NCBI GenBank assembly: GCA_020853635.1
Contig: JADYYN010000046.1
Location: 1-39,560, forward strand
Origin: Gemmatimonadaceae bacterium
GTDB taxonomy: Bacteria; Gemmatimonadota; Gemmatimonadetes; Gemmatimonadales; Gemmatimonadaceae
Length of the DNA: 39,560 nt
Reading direction: 5' to 3'
Positions 15,209 to 24,200 of the stretch are shown here, one piece after another; within the stretch, counting starts at the first letter, position 1; each line of letters opens with the position of its first letter. The position numbers and the translations under genes are program-made. The notes under the pieces are model-generated. The model worked only from the letters and a program-made list of their open reading frames with translations, had not been told where the DNA came from and ran no database searches.

Positions 15209-16333
15209 TCAGGGACGGATGCCGAATCCGATCGAGAGGAGCCACGCCCGCTCGTTCACACCCGCGGCCGATCGGGCCGCGCGCTGCACGGCGAGGTCCA
15301 ACTGCCCACGACTGCGTCCGAGCGGCACGCCGATGCCACCGCTGAACGTGCGCTCGCCGATCTGATCGCCGCGCAGCCCGAACGGCAGCTGCCGATCGCG
15401 CAATCCGAGTCGCGCGACAGTCGCGACACCACCGATCCGAGGACCCATCACGTCGACGCCGAGGCCGATCTCCGTGGCATCGTGCGTCGTCATGTTCGCC
15501 GAACCGAGCGGATCGAGTGACGACCACGCCGTCCGATCGAAGCGCGCCGAGAGCGTGGTGTTGGGGATGCCATAGTACGACGCGCCGACGCCGACTCGGC
15601 TCGGCATGTTCGCCTCGCCGAGCAGTTCGGCATCCTGCTTCGCGTCGACCGTGCCACCGAACCGAGCGGACGCGCCGATGAGCCACTTGGTCGTCGGCGA
15701 GTACACCGCACCGAGTGAATACGTGCGCCCGGAGAAGTTGATCACCGACGCTTGTGTCACGCCGCCCACGCCGACCGAGTCCGGGAAGAGTCGGCTGATG
15801 AAGATGCGGTTCTCACCCGTGATGCCGTGGATCGCGGCGCCGAGCTGCAGCTTCTGCGTCACCCAGTACGACGCAGCGAAACGCGCGTCGTTCATCGCAC
15901 CGTTGGAGGTGTTGGTGAGCGACGACTCCACCGGATCCCCCGCGATGGTCTGCGTGTCCGAGAGCGTCGCCGAGTAAGTGCGATCGAGGAACGTCGAGAA
16001 GCTGGCTGATGCGGCGAACCGCCCGACCGCACCGGTCATGAGGAAGTTCGGGAAGCGGAACGTGCGCGTGCTCGCCTCGGCGCCCCCCACGCTGGTGCGA
16101 CGGAACTCGGGCTCGAACAACATCGTGATCGAATAGCGCGACGTGAGCCCGATGGCCGCCGGATTGATCGGACTCGCCGGATCCGTCTGCGCCGTGGAGC
16201 CACCGACGCCCAACGACGCCGAGCTCAGTTGCCCGGTCGGGTACCCATACCCCTGGGACGCCAGCGACCCTTGGGCACCGAGCTCCATGGTGGCGCTCGC
16301 GAGCGCAAGAACGAAGAAAACCGCGCGCATCAC
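15209..16333 (-). CDS. Predicted outer-membrane beta-barrel protein (PorV/FadL-like style)
   Basis: Exported protein of 374 residues. A cleavable signal peptide is clear (MMRAVFFVLALASATMELGAQ, cut near residue 21). The mature part begins with an early NPA segment (DPASPINPAAIGL) like that near the start of FadL- and PorV-type barrels. It continues with alternating hydrophobic strands (FAASASFSTFLDRTYSATL, KLQLGAAIHGITGE, WLIGASARFGG) and ends with a barrel-like terminal strand (AWLLSIGFGIRP). Its ATG overlaps the stop of the upstream lipoprotein gene (ATGA), so the two are probably translationally coupled and may act together at the outer membrane. Transport substrate and exact family are unknown. 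Confidence 0.75.
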   Translation of the reverse strand: MMRAVFFVLALASATMELGAQGSLASQGYGYPTGQLSSASLGVGGSTAQTDPASPINPAAIGLTSRYSITMLFEPEFRRTSVGGAEASTRTFRFPNFLMTGAVGRFAASASFSTFLDRTYSATLSDTQTIAGDPVESSLTNTSNGAMNDARFAASYWVTQKLQLGAAIHGITGENRIFISRLFPDSVGVGGVTQASVINFSGRTYSLGAVYSPTTKWLIGASARFGGTVDAKQDAELLGEANMPSRVGVGASYYGIPNTTLSARFDRTAWSSLDPLGSANMTTHDATEIGLGVDVMGPRIGGVATVARLGLRDRQLPFGLRGDQIGERTFSGGIGVPLGRSRGQLDLAVQRAARSAAGVNERAWLLSIGFGIRP

Positions 16334-17619
16334 GGACTCCCGAGGCGGATGTTCGGCACGTAGGTCACGCGGAGACGCGGACGGAGCGCAGCCGGCCCTT
16401 CGAGCGAGAAGAACCGCGCACCCAAGTGCCGCGCGCCCTCGCCTTCATAGATGAGTACGATCGCCTGCGGGACGCTGGCGATTCCGGGCGTCGAGCGCCA
16501 CTGACGCAGCGCTCCATTGATCTCGAGGCGTTTGAGTCCCGAGTCGCGCGGTGTGGTCCGGATGGAATCACGGATGAAGAATCCCGCGAGGTCGATCAAT
16601 CGGGCCGCACGGAACAGATCCGTCGTGGCGGGACCGGCGAGCACCATGCGCGCCCGGATGGTCACGGTATCGGTGTCGTCGAGTCCGCGCACGGGATCCT
16701 GCACCAACTCGAGCTTCGCGCTCACCACCGCCGTCGAATCGAGCAGCCACGACGGCAGATTGAATCGGAAGTACGGTCGCGACCCCGGCAGTCCGCCGAC
16801 GGTCGAACGGGCGATCGCCCGCGGGTCCGGCGCCGCCACCACCATCACGTAGTCCGGATAGTCACCGTTGACGTTCTGCGGTGTGCGCGGCGTGCGCGAG
16901 AACGGCACCAGCGAGGCCGCCGCGACCGTCGTATCCGGCGTGCCACGATACCGAAGCCGAGGTCCGAGCGACGCATCATCACTGGAGACGACCCAGAAGG
17001 ACGCCGGCTCGGCGCTGGTCACACGCAGGCCGATGCGCAGCACTGACGTCCCACCCGCGATGATCGCACGCACCTTGGCCGAGTCGAGCGGAATGCGAAC
17101 CGTGAGCGAATCGCGCACGTTCGCGCTGTCGATCGCCACAGAGCCGAACAGACGGCTCGGTTCGAAGAACGGCAGTAGCGTCAGCGGCAACGAGTCCACG
17201 AGTGTCGTGTCGGCGACATCGTAGGCTTCGATCGTGAACGTATTCGGGATCTTGAGACCATTCGGCACCAGATGGATCGTCAGGGTCGCCGAATCCACAT
17301 CCGTGATCGGCCGCGCCGTGTCGCCGGTGGGCACGTAGAGCCGCGTGAGCGTGTCGAACCGGATGATCGGCCGCACGTCGAGTTCGGTGCCGCGCGTTGC
17401 GAGCAGCAGCGGCGTCTCGAACCCGGGCAGCGGGAACCCCGTGAGCGTGGTGTCGAACTCGAACGCGGGGTCGAACACCGTGTCGATGAGATCGAGCTGC
17501 TGCCCCGGGCAGAGCACCGGGCAACCGACCGTGTTCTCGAGTTTCTCCGAGCAGGCTCCGATCGCGATGACGATCGGAACGGCCAGGAGCAGTGGGGCGC
17601 GAAGCAGGCGCCGGATCAT
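16330..17619 (-). CDS. Predicted lipoprotein of unknown function
   Basis: 429 residues. The N-terminus is a lipoprotein signal: two arginines, a hydrophobic stretch, then the lipobox IGAC with C23 as the lipidated residue. The mature protein is rich in beta-strand-like and polar segments, with recurring phrases such as RFDTLTRLYVP, VDSATLTIHL, RVTSAEPASFWV, SAKLELVQDPV and RPRLRVTYVP. This suggests repeated beta-sandwich modules; no catalytic motif was recognised. It overlaps the cdd stop at its start and the barrel-protein start at its end (ATGA at both), so it is embedded in the operon. An outer-membrane partner role for the barrel protein downstream is an inference from this coupling. Confidence 0.75.
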   Translation of the reverse strand: MIRRLLRAPLLLAVPIVIAIGACSEKLENTVGCPVLCPGQQLDLIDTVFDPAFEFDTTLTGFPLPGFETPLLLATRGTELDVRPIIRFDTLTRLYVPTGDTARPITDVDSATLTIHLVPNGLKIPNTFTIEAYDVADTTLVDSLPLTLLPFFEPSRLFGSVAIDSANVRDSLTVRIPLDSAKVRAIIAGGTSVLRIGLRVTSAEPASFWVVSSDDASLGPRLRYRGTPDTTVAAASLVPFSRTPRTPQNVNGDYPDYVMVVAAPDPRAIARSTVGGLPGSRPYFRFNLPSWLLDSTAVVSAKLELVQDPVRGLDDTDTVTIRARMVLAGPATTDLFRAARLIDLAGFFIRDSIRTTPRDSGLKRLEINGALRQWRSTPGIASVPQAIVLIYEGEGARHLGARFFSLEGPAALRPRLRVTYVPNIRLGSP

Positions 17620-18032
17620 CGGGAGTGGAGCTGAGAGGGCGTGAATGGGTGCGGCAGGAGCTCAGCGAGCGACCACCGCGCCTCGGAACCCTTCGCGGTC
17701 ACGGAGATGACCTCGAGGGCGAGACCGAATTCGGCGAGCGCCTGGCGGCAGATGCCGCAGGGCGGTGTGGGTTCGCCGGCTTCGGTGCACACAACGACTG
17801 CAGAAAACCGACGATGCCCTGCCACGACCGCCGCGCCCAGCGCGACACGTTCGGCACAGGTCCCCGCCGGGTACGACGCGTTCTCGACATTGCACCCGCT
17901 GATGATCGCGCCATCGGTTGCCAGGAGCGCCGCACCGACGCGAAAGTTGGAGTACGGCGCGTACGCCTGCTCCATCGCGGCAGCGGCCCGCGTGCGGAGC
18001 GCGGGCAGATGGGGATCGATCGCGGACGACAT
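17616..18032 (-). CDS. cdd: Cytidine deaminase
   Basis: Hydrolyses cytidine and deoxycytidine to uridine and deoxyuridine in pyrimidine salvage. At 138 residues it is the usual size of the homotetrameric class. The zinc and catalytic motif C59-A60-E61 (AGTCAERVAL) and the second zinc pair C92/C95 (PPCGICRQAL) are intact. YAPYSNFRVGAAL and CNVENASYPAGTCAE are family hallmarks. The start ATG 18032 overlaps the deoB stop (TGATG); a longer upstream frame only extends antisense-like text through deoB and is not used. Together with deoB it points to nucleoside catabolism. Confidence 0.95.
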   Translation of the reverse strand: MSSAIDPHLPALRTRAAAAMEQAYAPYSNFRVGAALLATDGAIISGCNVENASYPAGTCAERVALGAAVVAGHRRFSAVVVCTEAGEPTPPCGICRQALAEFGLALEVISVTAKGSEARWSLAELLPHPFTPSQLHSR

Positions 18033-19198
18033 CAACCGACGAGTGCCGGCAGGAACGAAGTACCCCGCCCACGGAACGCGATGCCGAGCCAGTCGGCTAC
18101 GGTCGCTCCCAGGTCGGAGAAGGTCGCGCGCTCGCCCAACGACTGCGGACGCACCCGCCGGCCGAGCACCAACAACGGCACACGCTCGCGCGCGTGGTCC
18201 GTCGAGGCCGTGGTCGGGTCGTTGCCGTGGTCGGCGGTGATGAACAACAGGTCGTCCTCGCGGAGGGCGGCGATGAGGGCTGGCAGGGCGGCGTCGCACT
18301 GACGCAATGCCCCATAGAACCCCGGAACGTCGTTCCGGTGCCCGAAGAGCTGGTCGAAATCTACAAGGTTCGCGAACAACAACCCATCCGGTCCCATCCC
18401 CAGCCATTCGAGGATCCGGGCGATTCCGTCGGCATTGTCCGTGGTGTGGCCGCCCTCCAGACCGCGCCGGGCGAACAGGTCGTCCACCTTCCCTACCCCG
18501 GTACGCGGGATCCCCGCCACCAGGAGCGCGTCCAGCAGGGTCTCGGCGGGAGGCTGAATGGAATAGTCGCGGCGGTTGCCGGTGCGCGTGTACGCCCCCG
18601 GCGTGCCCCCGAACGGCCGGGCGATCACCCGCGAACAGTCGTGCGGGGCGACCAGCATCTCCCGGGCGATCTCACAGCCACGGTAGAGCTCGTCCAGCGG
18701 GATCGTGCCCTCATGCGCAGCGATCTGAAAGACCGAGTCGGCGGAGGTGTAGACGATCCACGCGCCGGTCCGCTGGTGCTCCTCCCCGTAGCGCGCCATG
18801 ATGTCGGTGCCGCTGCCCACCTCGTTGCCGATCACCGGTCGACCGGTGAGCCGGGTGAACTCGGCAAGCAACTCCGCCGGGAAGCCCTGCGGGTAGGTCG
18901 GGAACGGCCGCTCCAAGTGCACTCCGGCGATCTCCCAGTGCCCGGTAGTGCTGTCCTTGCCCGCGGAGCGCGGTTGCATGCTGCCCCAAGCGCCCACGGG
19001 CTTGGCCGCCTCCGGCATGCCCTGCAGCGGCGCGATCCGACTCAAACCGGCGGCCCGGAGGTGCGGGAGATCAAACCCGCCCACCACGCGCGCGACGTTC
19101 CCGAGCGTGTTGGAGCCCGAGTCGCCATAGGCGGCCGTGTCGTGCGCTTCACCGATCCCGCAGCCGTCGAGCACGAGGATGATCGCCCTCCGGGCCAT
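18032..19198 (-). CDS. deoB: Phosphopentomutase
   Basis: Interconverts ribose-1-phosphate or deoxyribose-1-phosphate with the 5-phosphate, feeding deoxyribose-5-phosphate to DeoC. It has 388 residues and an alkaline-phosphatase-superfamily metal site. D11 lies in ILVLDGCGIGEA, and the phosphorylated threonine is T85 in the motif GKDSTTGHWE. Later metal residues are in NLVDFDQLFGHR, ITADHGNDPTT and STDHARERVPLLV. The cap-domain segment IGNEVGSGTDIM is also recognisable. Its ATG overlaps the alr stop (TGATG) and its stop overlaps the cdd start, so the three form a coupled unit. Confidence 0.95.
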   Translation of the reverse strand: MARRAIILVLDGCGIGEAHDTAAYGDSGSNTLGNVARVVGGFDLPHLRAAGLSRIAPLQGMPEAAKPVGAWGSMQPRSAGKDSTTGHWEIAGVHLERPFPTYPQGFPAELLAEFTRLTGRPVIGNEVGSGTDIMARYGEEHQRTGAWIVYTSADSVFQIAAHEGTIPLDELYRGCEIAREMLVAPHDCSRVIARPFGGTPGAYTRTGNRRDYSIQPPAETLLDALLVAGIPRTGVGKVDDLFARRGLEGGHTTDNADGIARILEWLGMGPDGLLFANLVDFDQLFGHRNDVPGFYGALRQCDAALPALIAALREDDLLFITADHGNDPTTASTDHARERVPLLVLGRRVRPQSLGERATFSDLGATVADWLGIAFRGRGTSFLPALVG

Positions 19199-20421
19199 CA
19201 GATCGCTCCCTTGTAGAGGCGCGGCAGACGTTGCCGCAGCCCGGTGAGGAGTTCGTATGGCGAGATGCCCCCCGCCTCGGCGACGTCCTCGACCGTCAGG
19301 GTGTCAGTCTCGCTGCGGCCCAGAAAGGTTGCCACGTCGCCCACCTCGGCGCCGATATCGGTGACATCGAGCATCGCCATGTCCATGGTCACCACGCCGA
19401 CGATCGGCACGCGCCGCTCGCGAACGATCGCGTGGGCCCGGTTGCCCAAGTGGCGGCGGAGGCCATCGGCGTAGCCGCAGGCCACTGTCGCGATGCGCGA
19501 GGTGCGGCCGGCGCGCCAGGTGGCATCGTAGCTCACCCCCTCGCCCGGCTGTACGCTGCGGATCTCGAGGATGCGGGCGCGCAGCGAAGCGACCGGCGCA
19601 GGCGAAAGCCCAGTGCGCTGATTGCTGTCGGTGTGCCAGGCGGCGACCTCCTTGCCGCCGGCCGTCGCACCGCGCCAACTCCCGACGCCGTAGAGGAACA
19701 CGCCGGGACGCACCGCATCCCACTCCGACGGCGAGCGGCGCACGGCACCCGCGCTATTCTCGGCATGCACCAGCTTGGGACGCTGCGGGAGCCGAGCGAG
19801 CAGCGCGCGGAACCGCTCCTCCTGCTGCTCCATCGAGCCGTCGTCGAGCTCGGCGGAGTGGAAATGCGTGAACACGCCCTCGGGCGGGTGTTCGGCGGCG
19901 GCCGCCAGCACGTCGTCGAGCGCGGCGGAACCTGCGCTCGATCCGCTTGCCGCCGTCGCATCGAAGTTCACACCTGCGCGATGCATGCCGGTGTCCACGG
20001 CCAGATGCCACGCGGCGTTCTTCGTCGCCGTGCCCCAGGCGCGGATCTGCGCGGCGTCGCCCAACGTGGGCGTCACCCGCGCAGCGATGAGGCGCTTGAG
20101 ATCGTCCGTCGGCCACTCGGCAGTGCCCGTGCCAGAGCCCGCCGGCAACGAGGGCGTGAACAGGATGATCGGCCGCATGATGCCCGCCGCGCGCAGCTCC
20201 TCGGCTTCGTACAGCGACGAGACGCCGTAGGCCAGCGGCTCCAGCTTCTCGAGTGCGTGCGTGACCGCGACGGCACCGAGCCCGTACGCGTCGGCCTTCA
20301 CCATTGGGATGATCGGCTTCTGCGTGTGCGCCGCCACCGCGCGCGCGTTGCGCAGCAGCGCGCTCAGGTCCACTTCGACCCAAGCGCGCTCGATCGTTCT
20401 GGGAGTAGATTCCCTCGGCAT
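19198..20421 (-). CDS. alr: Alanine racemase
   Basis: PLP enzyme making D-alanine for peptidoglycan. With the start at ATG 20421 it is 407 residues. The PLP lysine is K42 in MVKADAYGLGA. The second-domain catalytic tyrosine is in GEGVSYDATWRAG, followed by the family signature IATVACGYADGLRR. The substrate-side segment HLAVDTGMHRAGV and the region GVVTMDMAMLDVTD are also typical. The frame continues upstream to 20496, but that part overlaps the divergent mazG start and lacks family similarity. It is the first gene of the minus-strand run; only 34 bases separate it from mazG, so both promoters must lie in or near each other's 5' ends. Confidence 0.93.
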   Translation of the reverse strand: MPRESTPRTIERAWVEVDLSALLRNARAVAAHTQKPIIPMVKADAYGLGAVAVTHALEKLEPLAYGVSSLYEAEELRAAGIMRPIILFTPSLPAGSGTGTAEWPTDDLKRLIAARVTPTLGDAAQIRAWGTATKNAAWHLAVDTGMHRAGVNFDATAASGSSAGSAALDDVLAAAAEHPPEGVFTHFHSAELDDGSMEQQEERFRALLARLPQRPKLVHAENSAGAVRRSPSEWDAVRPGVFLYGVGSWRGATAGGKEVAAWHTDSNQRTGLSPAPVASLRARILEIRSVQPGEGVSYDATWRAGRTSRIATVACGYADGLRRHLGNRAHAIVRERRVPIVGVVTMDMAMLDVTDIGAEVGDVATFLGRSETDTLTVEDVAEAGGISPYELLTGLRQRLPRLYKGAI

Positions 20422-20455
20422 TCGAACAGTCAAGTTATCCGGCCCCCAGAGAGCG

Positions 20456-21259
20456 ATGCAAGACAAAGCCACGCTTGAAGATGCCCTCGCGATCATGCGC
20501 GACCTCCGCGCCCGTGACGCCTGGGACCGCGCGCAGACCCACGAGTCACTGCGTCCCTACCTCAACGAGGAGATGCACGAGCTCGACGACGCCCTGCGCG
20601 AGGGCGACGACGCGGCCTCGTGCAGCGAGCTCGGCGACGTGCTGCTGCAGGTGCTCTTCCACGCAGTGATCGCCGAGGAACGCGGGGCGTTCGGGCCGGA
20701 GCAGGTCGCCGGTTCGCTGGTGGGCAAGATGAAACGCCGGCACCCGTGGCTCTACGGCACGGACAAGGAGCGCACGCCCTGGGAGCAGATGAAGGCCAAG
20801 ACGCGCCGCTCGCTGGCCGAGGGCCTGCCGAGCGGGCTCCCCGCCCTGCACCGCGCACATCGCCTGCAGGAACGCGCCGCCGGCGTGGGCTTCGACTGGC
20901 CCGATGTGCAGGGCCCGATGGAGAAAGTGGCCGAGGAACTGGCCGAGGTGCGCGAGCAGATCGCCAAGGACGGCGCGGTGTTCGACACCCACGGCGTGCC
21001 GAGTCAGGACCCGCGGCACGCAGCGCTTGAGGAGGAGCTCGGCGATCTGTTGTTCGCGGTGGTGAATCTCTGCCGGAAGGCGGGCACCCATCCCGCGCTC
21101 GCGCTGGACCGCGCGAATGCGAAGTTCCAGCGGCGCTTTGAAGCAGTGGAGCGCGTGTCGGAGTCGCGCGGGTTGGACGTACGGACGGCGGGGCTCGAGG
21201 CGCTCGACAAGATCTGGGACGAGGTCAAGGCGACTGAGAATCCGCCATCACCAAGCTGA
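20456..21259 (+). CDS. mazG: Nucleoside triphosphate pyrophosphohydrolase MazG
   Basis: House-cleaning enzyme that hydrolyses (d)NTPs to NMP and pyrophosphate. It has 267 residues with the duplicated MazG fold. The first domain carries EEMHELDDAL and ELGDVLLQVLFHA, the ExxE and ExxD metal motifs. The second has AEELAEVREQI and EEELGDLLFAVVNLCRK. The linker phrase RHPWLYG and the RAHRLQERAAGVGFDW segment are typical of full-length bacterial MazG. The start ATG 20456 has AGAGAG just upstream; 65 upstream codons of open frame run antisense to alr and were dropped. It ends 13 bases before the stop of the convergent giant gene. Confidence 0.94.
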   Translation: MQDKATLEDALAIMRDLRARDAWDRAQTHESLRPYLNEEMHELDDALREGDDAASCSELGDVLLQVLFHAVIAEERGAFGPEQVAGSLVGKMKRRHPWLYGTDKERTPWEQMKAKTRRSLAEGLPSGLPALHRAHRLQERAAGVGFDWPDVQGPMEKVAEELAEVREQIAKDGAVFDTHGVPSQDPRHAALEEELGDLLFAVVNLCRKAGTHPALALDRANAKFQRRFEAVERVSESRGLDVRTAGLEALDKIWDEVKATENPPSPS

Positions 21260-21272
21260 ACGCGCGCGTCGC

Positions 21273-24200
21273 CTACTCTCGGAGGAGTGCACCCTCCGAC
21301 CGACATTCAAGCAGAAGCTCAAGAGCGGCGCGGGCCTCTACAAGAGACCTATCCCGAACGATTTCTTCGACTATCGGTCGGCATGCCACGAGAAAATCTG
21401 GGCTCCCGACGCCGAGCAGTCGAACGTCCTCTGAAAATCTCGCGATACTGGAAGACGCCGAACTCTCCCCCTGCGCGAGGGCGACGACCGCAGTGAGAAG
21501 CGCAAGATCTTTGGCCCCCAACAACCGCGAGTTCGAACTTCGCCGCCAGCGATCCCGCCTTTCATCCGGAGTCCGAGTTTCACGCGCGACCTCCACGACC
21601 GCTCTGCGAAGTCGTTCAATCTCGTCGCTCCCCCAGTACGCTTCGCACAGCCTTGTGGCTACAACGCTACTGAACTGAGGGTGCCTATCAAGCAGCATAG
21701 AGAGGTTCTCTGGCTGCAACAAGCTCTCGAAGTGGCTACGCATCGACGCTGGACACGGATTACTTCCGCAATAGAGGTCAAGGCCGAGCCAAGCCTCAAG
21801 GTCGAACAAGCTCTCACGAAACCTCTCTTGCACCTGCGCGAAAACCGCATGACTGCTTGACTTCGCGAAGAAGATCTCGGAGCCGAGTAGTCGGAGTCCT
21901 TGGTCCTTCTCTCGACGAACGGCGAGAACCGATGCTGCACAGCCGGAGCAGTAGCAATCAGTCCCCGAGAGTGCGACATCGAAGCCCTCGATAACTAAAC
22001 TGGAGAAGGACCGGGAATCGAAAGACAAGTCGCCACCGTCTCGGCTCGGAACTGCCCAGCGCGCGCCTGCGGTTACGTACTGAAGCGCTGCGATCAGCGC
22101 CTTTCGTGAGGTGTATCGACCATCGACCACCTCGCACCTGTGTGCAAGACGCCGCGGCTCGACGGGGAAGGCTGGCAGGTTGCTTTCTACGACACGCAAC
22201 CACTGACTGAACCCGTCGAAGTCCACGCGCGCCTGCCCAAGCAAACCCACGAGCTCGTTGGCGTGAAGGATCGCATCGCGACAGGCGCATCCACCAGTCG
22301 GGGTGCCTGAAGAAGGATCAGCAACTGCGCTGGCTAGCTGATCACCGGCGAATACTTGGCCGAAGTCTCGAACCTTGGCGCATATCCTCGCGAGCGCAAC
22401 GAACAAGCCGATCTGCTGCTCTAAGTCGCCACGAGCGGCTTTAGTAAACCACATGCGCGCCAGACGAGCGTAGCGATTCTCGTAATCGCCTAGGCTGACC
22501 ACGAGCCGAAGAAGGTGCAGAGCGCCCAGCGGCGTGCGGGGACGGCGGATACTTCCCCTGACAAGGTGCTCACGCTGAACGGGGGAGGCTGCGCTCGCGC
22601 GCTCAAGGAAGCTCTCCGGGATGAACGCGTGACTCACACACAAGCGAGAGAACTCTTCAAGTAGCGATTCGTCGCCTCCAGAAAGTTCGCCCACGTTTTC
22701 TGCCCCTGCCGCAGAACTACCGTCGTGCCTTTCGTACTTGGGCGCGAGCCATTGATCCGCGGACTCAGTCGACAAAAAGCGCACAGGGAACAGATCAGAC
22801 TGCGTTACACGACCGCTCTCCTTCCAGCGATCAGAAATCTTCTCAAGACGCGCGCGCCGAGATGTGCGTCGCATATCACCAATCATTCGCATCCGCTCGT
22901 GAGGATCATTGCGCGAGGTCAATTGATCCAAGAGATGCTTCGCCCATGCGCGATCGACACCCAAACTTTCCTCAAGAGCGCGCACCGCCTTCTGCCCACT
23001 CAGAACTGTAGGCTCAACCAGCGGGAAGAGAGCGTCTCTGATAGTGAGTTCTACTGCGCGACTGCCTGCGACCAGTGCGATTGTAGTGACGTCCACCAAC
23101 CGAAGCATGCAAGAATCCTCGGGCGACCCCGGAAGAGCTCGCAGTCCCACAGACTGCGACGCCGCCCCGTTAGCCCGGCGGCGACCAGTCCTCGCCGGCT
23201 CCGCGTTGCGCACATAGAGTTGCTGCAACGCGCTTGCAAACTCTCCAAGCTCAAAGCTCCACTCGCGCAACTCAATCGTCTCAATTGTACGGAGCTCAAG
23301 GAGACTCCGAACTTGGTCCTCCGCTGTTACCGCGTCACGAAGATCATCCGGAAGCGCATCGATGACACGCCGAGCGAGCAGTACGGCGACTGCGTGTTTC
23401 TCAGAGTCCTCTGAGCGCAGTTCCTCCCAGTCCACGAAGAACTCGACCAGACTCGCGACAAAGCGGTCGCGAAACTCTCGGTCGTATTCGGCTCGGCGAC
23501 GACCGAGACGACCCACAACCCACCTTACGAAGACCGCACTCCTTCGCATCTCAGTCCGGCGGTCGTCATTGATTTCAGAAGCGACAAGTCGGAAAGAGGA
23601 AAAGACTAGAGATGCTATATCGAAAGCGCTGACGCCCAACTCTCCTTCTACGGGTACCTTGGACACCAGCGACCGAAGCAACCCAAGATTAACTGCTAGA
23701 TTATCTAGGACCCAATCACCACGAGCCTGACAATCGTTGACTTCTGAGACATCTCCTGGCCGCACTTCATCCAACCACAACGCGACCAAGCATTCACGAA
23801 TCGCGGTGGCAAAACCGCGAATCACTTCGAGCTCGCCCAGTCCTATGGAAGATGCGTCGTTGGGGGATGGGACAGTGAGCACCGTGTGATCCCGCAATAT
23901 CCCCGAATAGTACTCTCGCATCCTCGCGAGATCCGCAGTCTCCTCGAGCACGCCGTCTCGCACAGGCGCAGCTCTGAGCGCATCAAGGAGCTCTTCGACC
24001 GACAGAGGGACGTAGCGCGCGTTTGCGGCTCGAAGCTTCCCAATCGCTGTCCATGCTTCAGCATTGGAAATAGACGCGTTAGCTCGCAGCGTCTCGACTA
24101 TGTCAAGCGCATCCACTACGCGGGCGGCCCCGATACTGTGATGTCGATTTACCCATCGATCGTCAACCGCGACTACATCGACTGTGTGAGGCGCGTAGCG

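Noticed and set aside
20404..20433. TTGACT-N18-TCTACT promoter-like pair toward alr
   Set aside because: It overlaps the chosen alr start codon, so transcripts from it would lack the 5' end of the gene; probably chance unless alr starts further in.
20261..20455. Upstream extension of mazG
   Set aside because: It runs antisense through the 5' end of alr and has no MazG similarity; ATG 20456 has a purine-rich site and the family N-terminus.
21260..21272. Attachment-site direct repeats at the edges of the DUF4365 gene
   Set aside because: No shared sequence of useful length was found between the mazG-side and 27830-27910 edges.
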